From Fusibacter ferrireducens (lineage in GTDB: Bacteria; Bacillota; Clostridia; Peptostreptococcales; Acidaminobacteraceae), in assembly GCF_015352425.1 (NCBI RefSeq), contig NZ_JADKNH010000006.1, positions 186,001 to 250,000 on the forward strand: a stretch of 64,000 bases of DNA, in the 5' to 3' direction. This document shows positions 8,598 through 17,293 of the stretch, piece after piece. The notes beneath the pieces are model-generated. The model ran no database searches. It had not been told where the DNA came from and saw nothing but the letters and a program-made list of their open reading frames with translations. How positions within the stretch are numbered: position 1 is the first letter of the stretch; every line of letters begins with the position of its first letter. The position numbers and the translations under genes were made by a program.

Positions 8598-8699
8598 ATT
8601 CACAACTCCTATGATTATCTTCTTAAGTTTTTTTCAAAGACTTGGCGTCTTATAGACTTAACGATTTAAAAGCGCATCCATTTTTATGAATACCAAATT

Positions 8700-10328
8700 T
8701 CACGGATACCAAAACGGCATGTTTTCGCCATCATTATTACTATTATCACCATGATCTATTATTTTGTAATCCGATGGCATTGCGTAAAGAAGCTCATCCA
8801 TTTCACCAATCCCTACGACTTCGTATGTGATTATTGCGCCATCGATCACATCCTCAGTCAATGATTCTTTACTGTAGATCTTGACCGCTATGATTTTATT
8901 TTGAGCTTTATCAATCACATATTCATAAAAGCGAATCATGCCGCTGACTGAATCCACATGGTTATCATAAAATGTGTAACTTTTAACATTTTTCTCATCT
9001 TTTACACTGTATAATCCCACTTTTTCAAAATCAAAGCATCTCAATTCTAAGGATGACTTTTCATAAATTTCTGCCATTTTGAGTTCGGGACATATTGTGT
9101 AAAAATCAGATTCACTTCTATATCGAATAATTGTTCTTTCATCGCCATTCATACTTTTATTGCGAGTGAGATATAAAGGCCTATCCAACGTCATTTCTTT
9201 GAGGCCACCCGAATAAATCGTTATATTTCCGCCCACATCCGATTGAAGCATCATTGCATGTGGTTCTTTTGGAACTGTGTTTTCAACGGCACCTGCAAGC
9301 GTCTTTGTATCTCCACCTGTCATTGAAAAAACAAATAAGGTAATATCTCTAAATTTAACATCATCAGGTCTGTAAAATACAGTATCTTCGATGAACTTGT
9401 TTTCAACACTTGTTGAAATGATACGTCTCTTTAATAACCCCTCTTGATCAAATATAAGCTGCTTCAAGAGAACGCCATATTTAATGGATATCCATTCTTC
9501 ATACAATTGACCGTCCAATTCAGTTGCTCTATAGACTACCGGTTCGCCTTCCAAAGTGGTGATTTTACAATTTAATACGGTTTCTCCCTTTTCCAAAACA
9601 AATGGATTATAGGTAGGCGCACTCAATTCACTAAGCCCTTTATAAAAACAGGCATTGCCCATGACTTTCTTTGTCAACACTGCATCTGGATCTGTAAAAT
9701 TACCCATCATGAACTCAGACACTTCATAGTACACGCCTTCATCATCATCATAATATCTAAAATACTTTTCATATTCATCTACGATCTCGGCTTCATAGAT
9801 GCTGTCATGCTTTAAACAAACTGTCTTTACAGACTCATACTGGCTGTAATCCAAGTCTCCAAAAAAATCGTTCCAGGTCAGTTTATCGATATCATATATG
9901 ATTTCGATCCCCTCTACACCTCTATACTTCATGGCATGATAGAGCGCTTCATCTGATAAACTTGAATCGTATTGAATTACGTCTTCTATATTGGGTTCAT
10001 AATCACTCTTTTCAATAGCAGACAATGGTGACTCAAATCCCATTTCCGAAGCTTTTGTCATTTTAGCCATGTCGAAGTTCCATTTTACATCGGCAAACTT
10101 TAGCGGTTCATCGGTAATAGGAATAGATACAGCCAATTCAGACTGACTTTGTGTTGGCTCTGGTTGACTTTTATCTAGGGTCACCTCCTGCTGTGGTCCG
10201 TTTATTGTGACAGTTGCAACCTTTGTCCCAACATTTAAACCACTTTCACTGTCGCCTTTGCACCCCAAATTAACCAACATCACACATATGATAATGACAA
10301 CAACGCCAATGCGCTTAGCTATTTTCAT
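8700..10328 (-). CDS. Large lipoprotein of unknown function
   Basis: 542 residues; not recognised. It has a lipoprotein signal peptide (MKIAKRIG, hydrophobic core, lipobox LVNLGC, C23) and a long mature part with several WNDFFGDLDY, PFVLEKGETVLNC and YRPDDVKF type beta-strand segments that resemble the third lipoprotein downstream only loosely. It starts with a 1-base overlap (TAATG) to the AIM24-family gene, with GGAGGG before it, so the two are translationally coupled. Ends 102 bases before the next lipoprotein. Confidence 0.8.
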   Translation of the reverse strand: MKIAKRIGVVVIIICVMLVNLGCKGDSESGLNVGTKVATVTINGPQQEVTLDKSQPEPTQSQSELAVSIPITDEPLKFADVKWNFDMAKMTKASEMGFESPLSAIEKSDYEPNIEDVIQYDSSLSDEALYHAMKYRGVEGIEIIYDIDKLTWNDFFGDLDYSQYESVKTVCLKHDSIYEAEIVDEYEKYFRYYDDDEGVYYEVSEFMMGNFTDPDAVLTKKVMGNACFYKGLSELSAPTYNPFVLEKGETVLNCKITTLEGEPVVYRATELDGQLYEEWISIKYGVLLKQLIFDQEGLLKRRIISTSVENKFIEDTVFYRPDDVKFRDITLFVFSMTGGDTKTLAGAVENTVPKEPHAMMLQSDVGGNITIYSGGLKEMTLDRPLYLTRNKSMNGDERTIIRYRSESDFYTICPELKMAEIYEKSSLELRCFDFEKVGLYSVKDEKNVKSYTFYDNHVDSVSGMIRFYEYVIDKAQNKIIAVKIYSKESLTEDVIDGAIITYEVVGIGEMDELLYAMPSDYKIIDHGDNSNNDGENMPFWYP

Positions 10329-11143
10329 TAGTCCCTCCCAAGTAAATTAGCAATACCTGCAAGTTCTTCTAGTGGATTGTTCAATCCCTTTGTCTCGCCT
10401 TTATGCCCACTCTTAGCCGCTGAATAAATTCGATCCGCCATTCGACTAAAAGGTAGCGATTGAAGCCAAACTAACCCTGGCCCCTGTAAAGTCGCCAAAA
10501 ACAAACCTTCTCCTCCAAAAATACCCGTTTTTATGTCTCCAGCAAATTGCACGTCATAATTTATACCAGATGTCATGGCAACAAGACATCCCGTATCCAG
10601 CTTAAGTATTTCTCCAGCCTGTAATTCTTTTTTTATGATTGTACCTCCTGCATGCAAAAAGGCCATGCCATCGCCCTCTATTTTTTGCATGATAAACCCT
10701 TCTCCTCCAAAAAAACCAACGCCAATCTTCTTTTGAATGTGAATGTCTATTGAAATACCCTTTGCAGCGCATAAAAAGGCATCCTTTTGACAAATTAGAC
10801 AGCCATTATAATCTGCTAAATTTGCCGAAATGATCTTACCTGGATACGGCGCAGCAAAAGCCACATGCGCTTTACTTTCACCGCGATTGGTGAATAAAGT
10901 CATAAAGATGCCTTCACCTGTAACAGCCCTCTTTCCGGCACCGATGAGCTTACCCATAAAACCTTTACCATGCCCTTTATTGCTCCCATCTCCAAAAATG
11001 GTTTCCATCTGGACTTTGTCGTCCATATACATCATTGCCCCTGCTTCTGCGAGTACGCCTTCTGAACGATTGAGTTCGATCTCCACAAATTGCATATCAT
11101 CGCCATACAATAAGTAATCCATTTTACGAGCTCCTGCCATCAT
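10328..11143 (-). CDS. AIM24 family protein (TIGR00266-like)
   Basis: 271 residues. The repeated glycine motifs GVGFFGGEGFIMQKIEGDGMAF and TGIFGGEGLFLATLQGPGLVW, the early LAEAGAMMYMDD and GKGFMGKLIGAGKRAVTGEGIFM place it in the AIM24/TIGR00266 beta-prism family, whose biochemical role in bacteria is not settled. No signal peptide or membrane span is seen, so it is probably cytoplasmic. I keep the ATG at 11143 (GGGGGG 5 bases upstream); the ATG at 11122 after AGGAG is an alternative. It heads the lipoprotein run. Confidence 0.88.
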   Translation of the reverse strand: MMAGARKMDYLLYGDDMQFVEIELNRSEGVLAEAGAMMYMDDKVQMETIFGDGSNKGHGKGFMGKLIGAGKRAVTGEGIFMTLFTNRGESKAHVAFAAPYPGKIISANLADYNGCLICQKDAFLCAAKGISIDIHIQKKIGVGFFGGEGFIMQKIEGDGMAFLHAGGTIIKKELQAGEILKLDTGCLVAMTSGINYDVQFAGDIKTGIFGGEGLFLATLQGPGLVWLQSLPFSRMADRIYSAAKSGHKGETKGLNNPLEELAGIANLLGRD

Positions 11144-11283
11144 TAAAGCCCCCCTTCTTAGATTTTTGAGAATATATCCTCAAATTAAGTTTACTTTTTT
11201 TACATCCAATAAGGTATACACCAGTGGTCATTCTACATTGGCCCACGAGTCATTCTTTTTTAGCCAACTCACATATAAAAATA

Positions 11284-11310
11284 AAAAAGACCCAGAACTA
11301 AATCTGAGTC
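11284..11310 (-). terminator. Terminator after the histidine kinase gene
   Basis: On the minus strand GACTCAGA (11310-11303) pairs with TCTGGGTC (11296-11289, one GU pair), loop of 6, followed by a U run. The hairpin abuts the TAG stop of the kinase gene. Confidence 0.85.
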
Positions 11311-13001
11311 TAAAGTAATGCGCTTTTAAGGGGTATGACTATATTCGAGGAAAAACCCTCTAAGTTGTTGTGTGTATATTTTGCCTTTCCTCCAACGAGT
11401 GACAACCTGTCATCTATGCCGATAAGACCGTTGCCCTTGACAAGTGCCACTGTACCCACACCATTATCCATCGTTTGCAGTATGATCTGATCATCGCTGA
11501 CAGTTACTGAGAGCAATAATTTGGTGGCTTTGGCGTGTTTCAACGTATTGGTCACTAATTCTATCGTCACCTTTCTCACAATATCAAATACCTTCTCTTC
11601 TAATCGATTGTTTACACCTCGTAAAAAGAAAGTAACACTAACACCGCTAATATTGACAACTTTCAACATATTTCTAAGTTCTCTTTCTAAATTTGCAGTT
11701 GTATAAATTTCCTTTTTATCCCTAGTTTGGATGCTCTTCATTTCATTAAAGCCCTCACGGATTGCCATGCTTGCCTTATCTAAACTTTCCATTGCACGAT
11801 TCCTATTGTTTCTGTAAAACATCTTACTCACTTCTAATAGTTTAATGGTAATGACCAATGAATGACCTAAAATATCATGCAATTCTCGTGCAATATAGCT
11901 TCTGGCACCCACATGAGAGGTCTGTTTTAACAACATAATCTGCTCTTCTAGCTTTTTATTGGCAATTTCCAACTGCTTATTTTCTTTATCAAGTTCATTT
12001 TTGGCATATTGATGTGACGAAATATCTGTAAACGCAATGATAAAACGCTTGCCTGTAAAACGCCTGAGCGTATTGACATAATATTTATAAACACGCCCAT
12101 TGTGCTCGATCACGGTATTATGCTCTGATTCATCATCAGTCATTATCGCTATTTTTTGCTGCATTTCTGATAGATCAAAGTGATTGTCAAACTGCTCGTT
12201 TGAGTACAATATTGCTGCATTTGAATTGAGGACCAATATGGGATTATCCAATCTGCTTGCAATTTCATGCTTCATAATAGGCGTTAAATCAAAAAACTCA
12301 TATTTGAAAGTCGCATAGACAAAGATCAGCAAGGACCAAGTGTATACAATGGGGGTAATATCAAATATGAGGTCACCAATCCCCAATTTTATAAAAAAAC
12401 TTTCCAATACTCTGGATATATAAATCAAGTTAAACCCCAGGGGCAATAAAATGGCAAAAGCAATGAGATTGCGTTCCAATCTGCTCTTGTCTTTGAGTTG
12501 ATTGCTAAACTTGCGACTGCATAAAACAGTTCCTGTGATCATAAACAGATAATTGAGAACGACATATGCATAAAAGAGCACGCCAAAATCATCTTCACTA
12601 AAGTTAAATATTTTGTAGAATTTATAATGGTAGGGATTTGTAGCAACCAGTGCAAATTCCAAAATCGCAATGGTATAGATCACCATTCTCAATTTCTTTT
12701 TCATAGGTCTGCCCTTGTAATAAGTATAAGCAAAATCTAAAAAACTGGCACCTAGAAGACATATGCCGAAATAATAGAGCACAATAAAAAACCAACGGAG
12801 CTCTACTATGGGGGAAACCGTTTTAAAAATCTTTCCAACAAGCCAAATGATCATAGAAGTTTGCACCACAAAAAACGCTCTCAACGCAGCATTCTTATTT
12901 GTCTTCATATAGATCACTACGAATCCAGCTACATTTACAATAAGCGCAAAATAGTTCCACAGAACAATTGTAAGTATACGATTTCCTCCAACGCTAGTCA
13001 C
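11310..13001 (-). CDS. Membrane sensor histidine kinase (7TM, PAS, HisKA_3)
   Basis: 563 residues. The N-terminal 235 residues hold about seven hydrophobic spans like the histidine-kinase N-terminal 7TM domain; a PAS-like region follows (NPILVLNSNAAILYSNEQF), then a coiled coil (335-360), the phosphoacceptor H375 in ARELHDILGHSL (HisKA_3/NarX-LiaS type), and an HATPase with NTLKHAKATKL and DNGVGT...GNGLIGIDDRL. It starts at GTG (13001) with AGGTG 7 bases upstream. It lies 10 bases downstream of the response regulator gene and is surely its partner; the signal is unknown. Confidence 0.92.
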   Translation of the reverse strand: MTSVGGNRILTIVLWNYFALIVNVAGFVVIYMKTNKNAALRAFFVVQTSMIIWLVGKIFKTVSPIVELRWFFIVLYYFGICLLGASFLDFAYTYYKGRPMKKKLRMVIYTIAILEFALVATNPYHYKFYKIFNFSEDDFGVLFYAYVVLNYLFMITGTVLCSRKFSNQLKDKSRLERNLIAFAILLPLGFNLIYISRVLESFFIKLGIGDLIFDITPIVYTWSLLIFVYATFKYEFFDLTPIMKHEIASRLDNPILVLNSNAAILYSNEQFDNHFDLSEMQQKIAIMTDDESEHNTVIEHNGRVYKYYVNTLRRFTGKRFIIAFTDISSHQYAKNELDKENKQLEIANKKLEEQIMLLKQTSHVGARSYIARELHDILGHSLVITIKLLEVSKMFYRNNRNRAMESLDKASMAIREGFNEMKSIQTRDKKEIYTTANLERELRNMLKVVNISGVSVTFFLRGVNNRLEEKVFDIVRKVTIELVTNTLKHAKATKLLLSVTVSDDQIILQTMDNGVGTVALVKGNGLIGIDDRLSLVGGKAKYTHNNLEGFSSNIVIPLKSALL

Positions 13002-13011
13002 AATTTTTCAC

Positions 13012-13647
13012 CTACACAATACCATTTTCTATTGCAAAGATAGCAATTTGCATTCGATCTGAATATTCAAGTTTCTCGAGTATCTTGCTCACATTGTTTT
13101 TAATGGTACCCTGTGAAAAAGACATCAGCGCACCGATTTCTTTATTGCTATAACCCGCCGCAATATATTTTACAATCTCAATCTCTCTTTCATTTAAAAT
13201 ATCTTGATATTGAGATTTATAATTACTGAGCCCTTTAAATCGATCCACCATAATTTTTTTGACACTTTCGTGTATCACTGTGAGACCATTATAGATACAT
13301 TTTATACTGCGTGTTAAGTCTTTATGACTGATATTTTTTACGATGTATCCATCCGCATTATTGACAAAGGACTCCATGATATTATCCGGATTTTCAAAAG
13401 TGGTCAAAATGACAACTTTAATGTGAGGGTATTTTTGTTTGATTATTTTGGTTGCAGTCACACCATCCATTGTTGGCATTTCAATATCCATGAGTACGAT
13501 ATCGGGATTTAAAGTTTCACAGAGCTTCACCGCTTCATCACCATTTTCACCCATGCCCACCACTTCTATTGCCTCATCATTTTCAAGTAAATAAGCAATG
13601 GATTCCCTTAATAAAAGTTGATCATCCACCAGAATTAATCTTATCAT
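13012..13647 (-). CDS. NarL/LuxR-type response regulator
   Basis: 211 residues. Receiver domain with acidic pocket DD (8-9), phosphoacceptor D54 in IVLMDIEMPTMDG, Thr in ILTTF and Lys in GYIVK; C-terminal LuxR-type HTH (LNEREIEIVKYIAAGYSNKEIGALMSFSQGTIKNNVSKI). Its start overlaps the last codon region of the upstream sensor gene by 4 bases and the kinase follows 10 bases later, so the three form one operon. The targets cannot be inferred. Confidence 0.94.
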   Translation of the reverse strand: MIRLILVDDQLLLRESIAYLLENDEAIEVVGMGENGDEAVKLCETLNPDIVLMDIEMPTMDGVTATKIIKQKYPHIKVVILTTFENPDNIMESFVNNADGYIVKNISHKDLTRSIKCIYNGLTVIHESVKKIMVDRFKGLSNYKSQYQDILNEREIEIVKYIAAGYSNKEIGALMSFSQGTIKNNVSKILEKLEYSDRMQIAIFAIENGIV

Positions 13648-15029
13648 TTATACCTCCCTGTTGTCGCTTCAGTCAGTAGCGCTTCACCGTAATAGGCCCT
13701 ATAGTTAGAGACGGTCTTTCTCACATCTTCCAAGATGGTGTTGCTCTTTTTTATCGAATCTTCTATATAAGTTTCAAAAAAAGGCGTATCTATATTACGC
13801 TTAGTGCGGTCAATCATTTGTGATAAAACATTCATTTGTGTTTCTCTAGAATTGATAATTTCTTCAAGCAACGCACTGATTTCTTTTTCTTTTTCAAGGC
13901 GATAGACCACCAGTGCATGTTTTTTTAATCTTTGATTTACCGCTTTAGAAACCTCTCGTCTTTCTTCAAGCACATGTAACAAATTAATGAGTTCCGTTAT
14001 TTCAGTGATGGTTATAATCTTACCAATTACTTTTGAGGCATCTTTAAGTTCGCCAGTTTTAAAAGCAAAATAATGTTTTTGATCATTGTGTTTTTGATCA
14101 TTGTGTTTCAGAACGATGTACTCTCTGCCCAGATGATTGGACTTGATCACAATTTCATCATTAAAAAGATCTTGTACCTGTGTCATTTTCATACCCTCAG
14201 TTGATTTAAAAAAGCTAGAATTTTGAGAAGAGTTATTTTTATAGAGTATTTTACCCACCTTATCGACTACAAAAATACAATCTAAACTCATGTCACCCAT
14301 CTTATCAAAGACGTGCATTGTCACGCCGGATTCATCCTGCGTGTACAACTCTAAATTCAAGAAAAAAACATATCCAAAGCCTATCATGATTTCAAAAAAA
14401 TCTAAGCGGGTGCTATTTTTAAATAGAGCCAACGTATAAATCAGCAATGGGCTTAAAAAAAATATTTTCAGCATCATTGCAATTACTTCATTGCCCCCTT
14501 TAGGATTTGGTCCGAGATCGCGCATTTGAACCATCATTTTGCTCACACTGGAGATGATATAGACCATTAAAAGTGCTAAGACGATTATCTTATATAAAAT
14601 GCTATACGTTGCTTGATGAAACATGTAGTCTTCTAGGATCAAGTCGCTCATCCATAAAATGAGAATACCTCCCCAATAAATTCCTGTTAATAAAATTTTT
14701 AGAGATTTTGAAATTTTACCTTTAAAGAGAGCACCCCACCAAATAAATATAGCCTCCAGCACATAATAACTCATTAAGACAATTAAAATTGTACTTTCGC
14801 TATTTCGAAGTGTTCTTGCTAAAATCAAATTGGGCATTACGCCTTCAATTGTATGTAAAATAGCAAAAATAGTGATCAATGAAAAAAGAATATAAGCGTA
14901 CCTTTTGTTCTGCTTGTCGCTCAGCCTATAATAGCTATAAGTTACACTTGCCACCACAAACATTGTCAGAAAAGTCACTAAAACGATATTAAAAAACTGA
15001 TAATAGGTATAATATCTTCCATCGCTCAT
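13644..15029 (-). CDS. Kinase-less membrane sensor of the two-component operon
   Basis: 461 residues. About seven membrane spans (1-235) resembling those of the neighbouring kinase, then a PAS-like cytoplasmic part (SLDCIFVVDKVGKILYKN) and a long helix (KLINLLHVLEERREVSKAVNQRLKK to about 420). No HATPase motifs (no N, G1 or G2 box) are present and there is no His in an ELHD context, so it cannot phosphorylate. It overlaps the response regulator by 4 bases. It could be an accessory sensor that sets the activity of the kinase at 11310; this is inference. An exact 15-bp duplication (14076-14105) gives a KHNDQKHNDQK repeat. Confidence 0.85.
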   Translation of the reverse strand: MSDGRYYTYYQFFNIVLVTFLTMFVVASVTYSYYRLSDKQNKRYAYILFSLITIFAILHTIEGVMPNLILARTLRNSESTILIVLMSYYVLEAIFIWWGALFKGKISKSLKILLTGIYWGGILILWMSDLILEDYMFHQATYSILYKIIVLALLMVYIISSVSKMMVQMRDLGPNPKGGNEVIAMMLKIFFLSPLLIYTLALFKNSTRLDFFEIMIGFGYVFFLNLELYTQDESGVTMHVFDKMGDMSLDCIFVVDKVGKILYKNNSSQNSSFFKSTEGMKMTQVQDLFNDEIVIKSNHLGREYIVLKHNDQKHNDQKHYFAFKTGELKDASKVIGKIITITEITELINLLHVLEERREVSKAVNQRLKKHALVVYRLEKEKEISALLEEIINSRETQMNVLSQMIDRTKRNIDTPFFETYIEDSIKKSNTILEDVRKTVSNYRAYYGEALLTEATTGRYK

Positions 15030-15147
15030 TATTTATTGGCTCCCATTGAATTATTGATTCCCTCTAACCTGATATGTCTTTTATTATACACTAACCAGTA
15101 GACCAATTGAAGTGCCTCAAGTCACTGGAACGCCTACTGTAATTGCC

Positions 15148-15208
15148 ATAAAAAAAGAGACTGTTCCCAAAACGATGAATCCATCACTTTGCTTCAATCT
15201 CTTCTAAC
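15148..15208 (-). terminator. Probable terminator after rarA
   Basis: On the minus strand AGAGATTG pairs with CAGTCTCT (one GU pair) around a 32-base loop that contains GATG/CATC, followed by seven U residues (15149-15155). The stretch 15030-15280 holds otherwise only spacer; a TATAAT at 15088-15083 may be the -10 of the sensor operon. Confidence 0.6.
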
Positions 15209-15280
15209 TGCAACGATACGCTTCTAATGGCAACTCAATGGTAAGCTTTCAGCTGCAACTATAATATTTTTTTTAAGCGG

Positions 15281-16612
15281 TCACTCCGAATATTTAGTCC
15301 GATTGAGATAAGCCTTAATGGTAGCTTCATACCCCAACGTCGTTGGTCTGTAATAGCGTTTATCTTTAATCTGATCCGGCAGATATTGTTGTTTGATATA
15401 ATGCCCTTCAAAGGCGTGTGGATATTGATACTTTTGATAAGTTGAGTCGCCGCTATAATTGCGCTCAAGTTTCAACGAAGTACCGTCTTTGAGATAATAG
15501 GGGATTTTACCTGTATCATGATTTGCAAGGTCTTCTAAAACTTCATCTATCCCCAAATAAGCCGCATTGGATTTTGGTGCTGTGGCCACATATGTTGCCG
15601 CTTGTGCAAGCAAAATACGGCCTTCCGGCATCCCAATAAAATCCACTGCCTGTGCTGCATTATTGGCCACAACCAACGCCATGGGATCTGCATTGCCAAC
15701 ATCTTCAGCTGCACAGATTACAATTCTTCTGGCAATAAATCTCGGATTTTCACCACCGTATATCATCTTCCCCAAATAGTAAAGTGCCGCATCGGGATCA
15801 GAACCACGCATGCTCTTAATAAATGCCGAAACGATATCGTAATGATTATCTCCATTTTTATCATAGTCCAAATATTTCATTTGAAGACATTCTTCAATTA
15901 CTTCTGGTGTGATGTTAATTTTTCCAAGTAAATCATCTTGAGAAAACACAGCGAGTTCCAAGACGTTAAGTGCCCGTCGGGCATCCCCTGCTGCCATTTC
16001 AGAAATATAATTTTTAGTCTCATTTGAAATATCAATATCATACATCCCTAGACCATTTTCCATGTCAGAAAGCGCCCGATCAATAATTTTTAAAATGCTT
16101 TCGCTGTCCAGTTTTTCAAGTTTAAACACAGAGGATCTTGAAATCAAAGCACTATTGACTTCAAAATATGGGTTTTCAGTGGTTGCGCCTATCAATATAA
16201 CCGTCCCATCTTCCACAAAAGGGAGAAGAGCATCCTGCTGACTCTTATTAAATCTATGAATCTCATCAATGAACAGAATGGTCCGTTTCCCATAAAGTTT
16301 TTGGTTATCCTTTGCAAGCTGCACCGTATCTCTAATATCTTTAACGCCTGAAGTTACTGCATTTAAGCTGATAAACTCCGACTCCGTCTTTTTAGCGATA
16401 ATTTTTGCAAGTGACGTCTTTCCACTTCCAGGGGGACCGTAGAGGAGTATTGAACTCAATCTATCCGTCTGTATCAACTTTGAAAGAAGTCTACCTTCTC
16501 CGATGATCTTCTCCTGTCCAAAAAAAGCATTTAGCGTTTCAGGTTTCATACGTTCTGCTAAAGGCGCTTGTTTTTCCATTTTCTCTTTAGCCATTAAATC
16601 AAATAAGTCCAT
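15281..16612 (-). CDS. rarA: RarA/MgsA AAA+ ATPase
   Basis: Clamp-loader-like ATPase acting at stalled replication forks. 443 residues from the ATG at 16612 (MDLFDLMAKEKMEKQ), 2 bases after the stop of the upstream GntR gene. Visible: LNAFFGQEKIIGEG, Walker A GPPGSGKT (59-66), Walker B LFIDEIHRFNKSQQD, sensor GATTENPYFEVNSALISRS, ARRALN(VLE) and the C-terminal RarA domain with GSDPDAALYYLGKMI, EDVGNADPMAL, and PLP.YLP.  A longer start at 16639 would overlap the GntR gene. Ends with a terminator. Confidence 0.95.
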   Translation of the reverse strand: MDLFDLMAKEKMEKQAPLAERMKPETLNAFFGQEKIIGEGRLLSKLIQTDRLSSILLYGPPGSGKTSLAKIIAKKTESEFISLNAVTSGVKDIRDTVQLAKDNQKLYGKRTILFIDEIHRFNKSQQDALLPFVEDGTVILIGATTENPYFEVNSALISRSSVFKLEKLDSESILKIIDRALSDMENGLGMYDIDISNETKNYISEMAAGDARRALNVLELAVFSQDDLLGKINITPEVIEECLQMKYLDYDKNGDNHYDIVSAFIKSMRGSDPDAALYYLGKMIYGGENPRFIARRIVICAAEDVGNADPMALVVANNAAQAVDFIGMPEGRILLAQAATYVATAPKSNAAYLGIDEVLEDLANHDTGKIPYYLKDGTSLKLERNYSGDSTYQKYQYPHAFEGHYIKQQYLPDQIKDKRYYRPTTLGYEATIKAYLNRTKYSE

Positions 16613-16614
16613 TT

Positions 16615-17277
16615 TTAAACCGCCTTCTCCAAAGTCCACTTCACAATCTCATTAAATGTCATTTTAAGTGTCTCCACTTCTTTATTTAAAAAAGCATCTT
16701 GCCAATTCAAGTAATATTTTCTCAACGCATCATTTGCGGTGATCTTCAAGGGTTCTAAGTATTCTAATAAGAGTTGATGCATCACAATCAACAGCCGATA
16801 GCTCAATTCGTCATCGAGTATTTTAGCAACGGCTTCAATACAGGTTAACACAGCCGTATAATATGCCGATATCGTCACTTCTTCAAAATTTTGAACACCG
16901 TGCTGGTCTAAAATATTTTGAAGATTGTGAGGGGTGATCCCTTTAAGTCTAGACATCATCTGGTAAGCTTGAAACTGTATTGTTGAAAATAGGATCGTGG
17001 GATTTGCTGAAAGGTTTATAAACTCAGAGCCCAATGGATTTTTAGATAACCCAGGGACTTCTGCAACAAAAGTGCCGATGCCTCTTTTGACTTCGAGGAC
17101 GTTTCGACTTTCAAGTGTTTTGATAGCCTCTCTCAGTGTTGCTCTTGAAATATTGAGTTCTTCTGACAACTGCAATTCGTTAGGCATCTTATCGCCTGGC
17201 TTAAACAGCCCTTTAACAATTAAATCTACTATATTTTCAACAATTTTTTCTGAAAGCAGTTTTTTTTGATACATCAT
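16615..17277 (-). CDS. GntR-family regulator (FadR subfamily)
   Basis: 220 residues from the ATG at 17277 (AGGGAG 5 bases upstream; the alternative GTG at 17283 overlaps that site). N-terminal winged helix (VDLIVKGLFKPGDKMPNELQLSEELNISRATLREAIKTLESRNVLEVKRGIGTFVAE) and a C-terminal helical part, FCD-like but degenerate: I do not see the clear D-x4-H-x49-H metal pattern. It lies between rtcB (16 bases upstream) and rarA (2 bases downstream), so the three may be transcribed together; ligand and targets are unknown. Confidence 0.9.
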   Translation of the reverse strand: MMYQKKLLSEKIVENIVDLIVKGLFKPGDKMPNELQLSEELNISRATLREAIKTLESRNVLEVKRGIGTFVAEVPGLSKNPLGSEFINLSANPTILFSTIQFQAYQMMSRLKGITPHNLQNILDQHGVQNFEEVTISAYYTAVLTCIEAVAKILDDELSYRLLIVMHQLLLEYLEPLKITANDALRKYYLNWQDAFLNKEVETLKMTFNEIVKWTLEKAV

Positions 17278-17293
17278 ATGCACTCCCTTGAAT

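Noticed and set aside
10602-10793. Minus-strand ORF overlapping the AIM24 gene
   Set aside because: Shadow frame without homology; the AIM24 frame has clear family motifs.
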